From Craterostigma plantagineum (taxonomy: Eukaryota > Streptophyta > Magnoliopsida > Lamiales > Linderniaceae), in contig JAPQWV010001402.1 in the NCBI GenBank assembly GCA_027422505.1, positions 1 to 64,000 of the forward strand: DNA of 64,000 nt, given 5' to 3'. Positions 57,848 through 64,000 of this stretch are shown here, piece after piece. How positions within the stretch are numbered: the first letter of the stretch is position 1; the number at the start of each line of letters is the position of its first letter. The notes below the pieces were generated by a model. The model saw nothing but the letters and a program-made list of their open reading frames with translations, made no database searches and was not told the DNA's origin. The position numbers and the translations under genes are program-made.

Positions 57848-59375
57848 CAGTGTTTGAAAGCGGTCGCCTAGGCGCTTCCTCTAGTCGACCCCAAAATCAC
57901 CTGAGCTAAATCACTGAGGCGGTCGACTTTGACGCCTAGGCGACCGCCTTGGCCAAGGCGATAGTCGATCGCCTCGGTCGACTCTCGAACGGGAATGATT
58001 TCCAGAAGGAATTTTTTTTTTTTTCGAAACGATAGATTGTATTGATAAACGAAAGTACATGGACTAAATAGCCAGAGGATCTCTCCGGTAACATCACAAT
58101 CCGGTAGAGAACAAAGGCTCACATAGGACGCACACACCAAACAAAAGTTAAAAAAGCCGACAGAAAACGAGAAAAACCCCAAGCTTGGACCAAAGAGCTA
58201 TAGAACCTACCACAAAAAGGCTATTAAGCCAAATCCACAATACTCTACACTTTCTTTGTCCAACGGTCGAGGCATTCGTCTTCATCGGAAAGGGCTCCAC
58301 ACGGAAGAAATGGCTCCACATAGGGAGAAAAGAGCTCCCGACCCAATGGCTGGGAGAAAAGAGGTCCACATGGGAGACTCGCGAATGGAGGATGGCGAGA
58401 GGTGACGAAGTGTGTTGGTGGTGACAGCCAACAGACAGCTGCGTCGAGGCGGCGAGGCGGGGCTGATCTGGCGACGGCGGTGGAGATGGCGGGTAGACCT
58501 GCCGACGGCGGCAAAGTGGCGGGGCAGTCGGAGGGGATGAGGCGGAGACGGTGGTAGGGTAGGAGGCAGCGGAGGGACGGAGAAAGTGGAGGCGGCGGAG
58601 TCGGCTGTGGAGGCGTCGGAGATAAACCACAAACATTTTTTTTTTTAAAGAAATAATAAGGGAAAAGAATAAAAACGAAAAACGAAATGAAAATGTAAGC
58701 TCCTCCACCTCCATTAATGGAGGTAGAGGAGGAGAGGGAATGAAATTGAGAAGTGCGGCTAGGGTTTGGGGGGAGAGTTTTCGAAGAGAGAGAAAAGGAA
58801 TCGAATTCCAGAAGGAATTGCGTCGCAAAAAACGACCTAGTAATCTTAGGAAGGACCGATTTTTTGGATTTTGTTATTTTAGTGTTTGAGAGGGTGAATC
58901 CACGAGGAAGATCTAATTTTAATTAAATTGATTTTTTATCGTTATGGGCCTATTGTTACAGGCATATCATTACTTTTGAAATCCTTTTGTAGATTTTACT
59001 ATTCTTGAGTCCAAATTCAATTTAACTTAATATTTTAAGCTTTTATTTAAACAAAAGGTTAAATATTAATTTTTAAACTATATATATTTTTAAAAAATTG
59101 ATGCCACGTTTTTAAGTAAACCAAATACTTATTAAATAAAATTAATAACAAAAAGTTAAATCTCAATTATATTTGTAAAAAAATTAATATCTTATAGTTT
59201 TGGCTATTATAAATATACTAGTTTACACACAAAACTACTAGAATTTATAGATATTTATTTCTAAAATTTATTAATATTTTTTAAATACGCCTAGGCGTTT
59301 TGCTTTTCGCCTAGGCTCGCCTAGTCAATTTAGGCTCAAATCGCCTTGGCTCGCTTTTCTCCTTTACAAACACTG
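57848..59375. mobile_element. non-autonomous hAT-like element with CCTAGGCG motifs
   Basis: The ends CAGTGTTTGAAAG and the inverted CTTTACAAACACTG are flanked by GAATCCTG (57840-57847) and GAATGGTG (59376-59383), matching in six of eight bases. Both ends are rich in GCCTAGGCG and GGTCGACT-like subterminal repeats (57865-57985, 59285-59350). No transposase is present. About 790 bp of the interior is a later retroposon; the rest is AT-rich. Confidence 0.75.
58014..58805 (-). mobile_element. retroposon (processed transcript or LINE fragment) with poly(A)
   Basis: It is flanked by TTCCAGAAGGAATT (58000-58013 and 58806-58819), and the similarity extends about eight bases further out with small indels. 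The plus-strand T-run at 58014-58024 is the poly(A) tail of a minus-strand transcript whose last transcribed bases include AATACAATCTATCG. The 5' part (58500-58800) is CT-rich and then encodes a Pro/Ser/Arg-rich frame without known domains. It could be a retrocopied host mRNA or a 5'-truncated LINE; I cannot decide. Confidence 0.7.
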
Positions 59376-60665
59376 GAATGGTGTTAATGTAATCGCTTCT
59401 CATACTGCTATCAGTTATCTCAACTGATCTTTTGCCTTGTAAACTCCGTTTAAAGTTGTTCGTCTTGTGCCAATACATACGTTTCGAGGCTATTGGTTTA
59501 GATTCGACTCTGTCTGAATTTCGGTGGCGTTGTGTGGTATTCGCTTTGGCGACAAAACGAAATTATCACATCTCTTTACCTTTTGATATGCATATTCCTC
59601 CCAAGGAAATATGGGAATTATTGTAGAATAGAGGCATCTAATGCGCCATGCCATCCCATTATGTTGTAATATATCACAAGTTAACTTTTTTCTCAAATTC
59701 AGACAGTATGCCACACTTCTCAGGATTTTTATTACTTTTGGAAAGATATGATTTGCATACTCATTGATTCCATACGAGCTCGATTATTTTGAGCACTCAT
59801 TGTCAAAGAAAAGAAAAGGGTATGAAATGACGATCTCATGTCTATCTAATGAGACATAAATTCTGCAATTTCAGGTGCATCTATTGCTTTGTTACGTCAC
59901 GTCTATGTTTATCATTGCAAGATCTACGTGGATTCACAAATCATACGGGCCCGAAATAGCTCGTAAGATTGCTATTAGTTTTGCCAATTATGGAATTAGA
60001 ATTTGCTCTTTCTCGTGATATAATAAATAAAGAAAAAAATAATAATATACTTTTGAGTACATTTGCTTGCCGCTTATTGGATTTAGGTCCATACTTTAGT
60101 ACTTTGATTTTCATTAATATTTGACAAATAAAAACTAATCAAATAATGAAACTTAATTTGGCTAAAACTTCATTCTCCGTCGGGTTAAAATAAAAGATGA
60201 TTTATTTAATATTTTAAGTAAAAATTTAGAAATTTTGAATCATGACTAGCAAAATAATATCTACTCATCACTGATATTGTATACTATATTTATCTAATTT
60301 TTGTAATATTTTTTATAAAGTATTAAAATGTGTTATTTTAACCATAACCTTTGTGTCACAAAGAGGAAGCATGAAAAGCTTCAAAGCTATAATCACACCT
60401 TAAAGAAGCATAGCTGCAAAATTCTCTAGCAAGTTGCTTCTTCGTGGGACCTCTTTCATATTTATATATATTAAAATAAGTGCTATATTATTTATTTTGT
60501 AATAATCTTTTCTTTTCTTTTGATTCCGCCCTCTGGCGCAGATATACGGAGAAATGAAATAAGTTGGATACGGTCGGTGTAATGTCGTTAGTTTTCACTC
60601 AGCTTTAAATGAATATTTGGATGGTGCTCCCATCTGAAAGTCTAATAATCCGAATTATATATAGC
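59376..60665. other. AT-rich intergenic DNA
   Basis: No gene or RNA is supported. Two short ORFs at 59432-59714, one on each strand, show no motifs. Confidence 0.6.
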
Positions 60666-61109
60666 AAATTATAAAAATGAGTCACTAAGTATACCATTTT
60701 TTTTATTTTGGGTAATTATGTTTGCCAATTACAAAACTAGGTCACTAATATATAGTAACAAAATTGGTCACTAGTTACAAAAGTAGGTCACTAAGTATGT
60801 ATATAGTTACAAATTTAGATCACTAAGTATGTATATAATACGAAAAAAGAGGTCAGTGACCCTATTTTGTTACTATATACATTTTAGGATGTGTTTGGTC
60901 CGCGGAATTCGATGCGGAAAGGAAAAGAAAAGTGTGGTCATGCGCAATAAATCATTGTACATTACGCTTCATGTGTCGTACCATTCCACGTTTCCTTTCT
61001 TTCCACGTCGAAATCCGTAAACCAACGGAGCCTTAGTGACCTAGTTTTGTAATACATAGTGACTCAAAATCGAAAATTGGCATACTTAGGGACCCATTTT
61101 TATATTTTT
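60666..61109. mobile_element. MITE with AGGTCACTAA repeats
   Basis: The ends are inverted repeats of about 80 bp: TATAAAAATGAGTCACTAAGTAT and CAAAACTAGGTCACTAA on the left, with their complements at 61040-61109. The left half repeats (A/G)GGTCACTAAGTATGTATATA about four times. A Tourist MITE (60887-61032) lies inside. Confidence 0.75.
60887..61032. mobile_element. PIF/Harbinger (Tourist-like) MITE nested in another MITE
   Basis: 146 bp, flanked by TTA (60884-60886, 61033-61035). Its ends are GGATGTGTTTGGTCC and the inverted AACCAACGGAGCC, near the GGSTCTGTTTGGTT consensus of Tourist elements. It contains GGAAAGGAAAAG and its complement as a further inverted block. Confidence 0.78.
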
Positions 61110-61117
61110 CCCTTAAT

Positions 61118-61118
61118 A

Positions 61119-61152
<34 letters not shown>
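61118..61152. repeat. (TA)n microsatellite
   Basis: A short run of about 35 bp of alternating T and A. Confidence 0.85.
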
Positions 61153-61154
<2 letters not shown>

Positions 61155-62759
61155 TTGTGTGCAAGTGTAACTGAATCATATTTATAGAGAATGTAAATAC
61201 ATGAGATATGAGCGTGGGACAAAACGAGAATGATTTTGCTTTGGTGAAAGACAGTTCACATTTATCATTCATTATATATGCAATCATCTAATTTCTAAAT
61301 ATGATTTTAGGTCCATCCCAAAGGTGAAAACACACATCTAAAAGGAAATATATAAAAGATGTCGATGAAATTATGTGTATATATAAAATCATTTTCGTTC
61401 TAGAACTGGTAAATATGATTATCTTTTATCCAAGAAATGGAGTTATGATCGCATCAATATTGACGACTAAATAAATTTCATATGTTTGAACGAAATGATA
61501 TTATGTCCTATTTGACTGTTAACTAAAAAAATCATAGTGTGATGGACTTAATAACTAAAGCAGGTAGCAACAATCACTGGCTGAGCGTAAATACAGGAAC
61601 TGATCATAATCGTCATAAAATTGATTCTATTTTTTTTTGTTACAATTATTATGATTGTTATGCATTTTAATCACCGTCAACCGTATTTACGGATTAATCA
61701 ACCAAAATCAAATGTTCGATGTAATCAAATCGTGAAGGTGGGTCCCATTTTGGTTTCTTGCCGACCCTTCATATTACATTTTAACATTAGTTACATTATA
61801 TAGGTGCTAATTTTGTTATACCAGGAAATGATGGCAAATTACGTTGTGATTTTCCAGGAAAAAAAAGGAATGTACTACGTTGAATTGAAAATAAGGAATT
61901 GCTAAATATTTTCGAATCCGTACGAAGAAAAACTAAGAAATCTGTTGAAATTTGAAAGCCATTTGGTCAATCATATGAAAATTATACTATTTTTCACCTA
62001 CTTAACTAACACGGCATGGAAAACAAAAAATATACATAAGAAAATATGTTACAGAAATATGCATCAAAATATAGTTATTACAGCAAAGAATACACAATGA
62101 TTCTATATTATTTCCACTTGGTTTCTAATTATACGAAACTTTCAAGGACGAAATAGCAGTTAGGGAATAAATTCTCAGTCTGCCCCTAAAGCCCAACATA
62201 AAGTCTAACTAATGTGTTATTCTGTAATAAATAGAGCTTGTTTCACTAATAATTACATTCTAATTTAATGTGTATAAAGAGTCAAACAAACACATTATTA
62301 CATTTCCCATCGATGCTTCCGAAAATCTTTTCCTTTCCTCGTCGTCGGTGTAATGTTATAACAGGCAATTCTAGCGTCCTAATTGTGGGAAAGAGACTAA
62401 TTCTTAATTTCAATCACTTTTTTATGAAATTCATATTGTAAACATTTTGTTATATATAAATACAAGACCATACCCTAATAAAGTCATGTCGTTATTTGGG
62501 GGTTGTAGTTGTAGTGGGGTGTGACTTTCCAACACTATTATCATCAATCATCATTATTAGTACTATCATTATTTATTATTAGGACAAATTGTAAAGTATG
62601 TTGCTTTTTAATTAATTCCCTCCGTTGAATAATATCATCTAAAACAACCATATATAACCACCCACCCACCGTCGCTCTTTTCCTCTCAAACTCAAAATCC
62701 ATTCATTCTCTCTCAGAAAAAACAAATATTAAAAAAAAATCAAGGAAGAATATTCATAG
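61153..62759. other. AT-rich upstream region of the HD-Zip gene
   Basis: No gene. A TATA-like CATATATAACC lies near 62650, about 110 bp before the ATG, followed by a CT-rich leader (62670-62715). CAATCATCATTA near 62547 loosely resembles an HD-Zip site. Nothing else is recognisable. Confidence 0.5.
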
Positions 62760-63741
62760 ATGGCTTCAATGATCTCTACAGCAGCAACACAGAGCTTGTT
62801 CTCAGCTTAGGTCTCTCTCTACAGCCGTCGAACAAACAGTTTTGTGACGATAATCGAAACCCATCCCTCACTCTGCGCCTCTCCGGCGACGGCGACGCCG
62901 ACGCCGGCGATCATCGGGAGAAGAACGTCTCCGGTTCGAAAAAAAGAGTCATCAATGATCAGATCTCCGGCGACTTGAGCGCAGCTTCGTCTCTCTCCAA
63001 CGCCAGCGTCAAGAGGGAGAGGGAAGTCGTCGCCGGCGGCGACGATCTCGAGATAGAGAAGGTTTCTCCGATGGTCGGCGATGGAGATGAAGATGACAAC
63101 GATGGATCCAACGGCCGTAAGAAGCTTAGGCTCACAAAGGCTCAGTCTGCTCTTTTAGAGGAGAGTTTCAAGCACCACAGCACTCTAAACCCTGTAAATT
63201 ATTTACAGTATTATAATCTTATTTTCTTGAATTTTTTTCTTGGCTTTATTTCGATTATTTATTTATTTATTTTGAATTTCTTGTTAGAAACCAAAGCAAG
63301 ACTTGGCCCGTGAGCTGAAACTTAGGCCAAGACAGGTTGAAGTTTGGTTCCAAAACAGAAGAGCAAGGTACATATTTAGTCGTCTACCCTCTTATAATAA
63401 GTAAGTAATAATATTTGTATATTTAGTTACCAAAAAAGATTTATTTTTCCTACAGGACGAAGCTTAAACAAACTGAAGTCGACTGTGAGTTCTTGAAAAA
63501 GTGCTGTGAAACGCTAACCGAAGAGAACCGCAGGCTACAAAAGGAGGTAAATGAGCTCAAAGCCCTAAAACTATCTCAGCCGCTCTACATGAAACTTCCG
63601 TCGGCGGCGACCCTCACCGTGTGTCCCTCCTGCGAGCGCGTCGGCGCCGGCGCCGGAGAGGCGGTGAAGGGCCCTTTTTCTTCTTTGGCTTTGAAGACAC
63701 AGCTGTACAATCCTTTTACAAGTCCTTCGTCGGCTTGTTGA
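62760..63741 (+). CDS. HD-Zip class II transcription factor, one-base frameshift near the start
   Basis: Exons are 62760-63193, 63288-63367 and 63456-63741 with GT-AG introns at 63194-63287 and 63368-63455. The exon sum is 800 bases, one short of 267 codons. From the ATG the frame stops after 16 codons, but an adjacent frame gives [10 protein letters not shown], the class II EAR repression motif, immediately after. One extra base near 62763 would align ATG, EAR motif and the rest as 266 residues. The homeodomain (about 120-176) has [15 protein letters not shown]. The zipper has Leu at 185, 192, 199 and 206, and CPSCE follows at 228-232, the class II redox motif. Such factors repress genes in light, shade and auxin responses. 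Whether the frameshift is real or a sequence error is open. Confidence 0.9.
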
Positions 63742-64000
63742 GAAATAGATCTGAGGTATATAAATATATATGTTGTTTTCGTTACATGTATATGATTATG
63801 TAAGGATTATTACTTCGTCCACGCTTGACCGTTCTTTTTACATGGTTTGAGTGGTATGGAACAAAATATATCTTGCTACTAGCGAAGCATATGTAATTAA
63901 TTAATTTAGAAGTTAGATTAAGCGGCTAGCTTTAGCCTAATCGGTTATGTTTAATTATTTTGTTTCTTTTTTTCGTGATGGATGTTGATAAAGCGGATGT
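63742..64000 (+). other. 3' flank of the HD-Zip gene
   Basis: T-rich, consistent with a 3' UTR and downstream DNA. No other feature is visible before the window ends. Confidence 0.6.

Noticed and set aside
58148..58828. 226-codon minus-strand ORF rich in Pro, Ser and Arg
   Set aside because: It starts inside one target-duplication copy and runs through the retroposon, so it is a composite frame without a known domain.

Overview
The window is plant nuclear DNA, most likely from a eudicot. The evidence is a plant-type RPB7 gene, an HD-Zip class II gene with two short introns, a plant tRNA-Val, a Cassandra element carrying 5S rRNA-derived sequence, a Sirevirus-type Copia element, plant-mobile-domain sequences, and AT-rich intergenic DNA with MITEs. 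I cannot name the species. About 56 kb of the left part is transposable elements, mostly nested in one another. The last 8 kb is a small gene island.

Layout: (a) 1-9364 is the 5' half of a minus-strand Ty3/gypsy element. It is split by a Mutator-like element (669-6726, 9-bp target duplication) that carries a plant-mobile-domain gene and a transposase-OTU gene, and the latter is broken by a 492-bp hAT-type MITE. (b) 10172-10482 holds a small two-exon gene for a secreted six-cysteine defensin-like peptide, with its own TATA box and poly(A) signal. (c) 11123-22077 is a complete Sirevirus-like Copia element (TSD TATAT) with an extra 3' ORF and reiterated polypurine tracts. (d) 22385-27110 has three inverted-repeat elements: one enclosing gene-like sequence, one almost complete 1.1-kb palindrome, and one with ~310-bp arms that received a complete 987-bp Cassandra TRIM (TSD ACGCC). 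(e) 27273-42957 is a Copia element (TSD CACAG) split by a 10.7-kb Athila/Tat-like gypsy element (29340-40030, TSD CAGAT), which holds another hAT-type MITE (38445-38932, TSD CTCGCAAC). (f) 45464-56074 is a minus-strand Copia element split by an L1-type LINE (47946-52694, 17-bp TSD). (g) 56019 to the end holds a 216-bp tandem duplication, tRNA-Val(UAC), the intronless RPB7 gene, a non-autonomous hAT element containing a retroposon, a MITE inside a MITE, and an HD-Zip II gene.

The host genes do not form a pathway. RPB7 is a core RNA polymerase II subunit, the HD-Zip II protein is a DNA-binding repressor type, the tRNA serves translation, and the peptide gene looks like a secreted signalling or defence peptide. 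Nearly all retroelement coding regions are broken. Many breaks, and many differences between paired repeats, are one-base indels, often in homopolymers. The HD-Zip reading frame is also exactly one base short. Either the copies have decayed mainly by small indels or the assembly consensus carries indel errors, so each frameshift should be read with that in mind.
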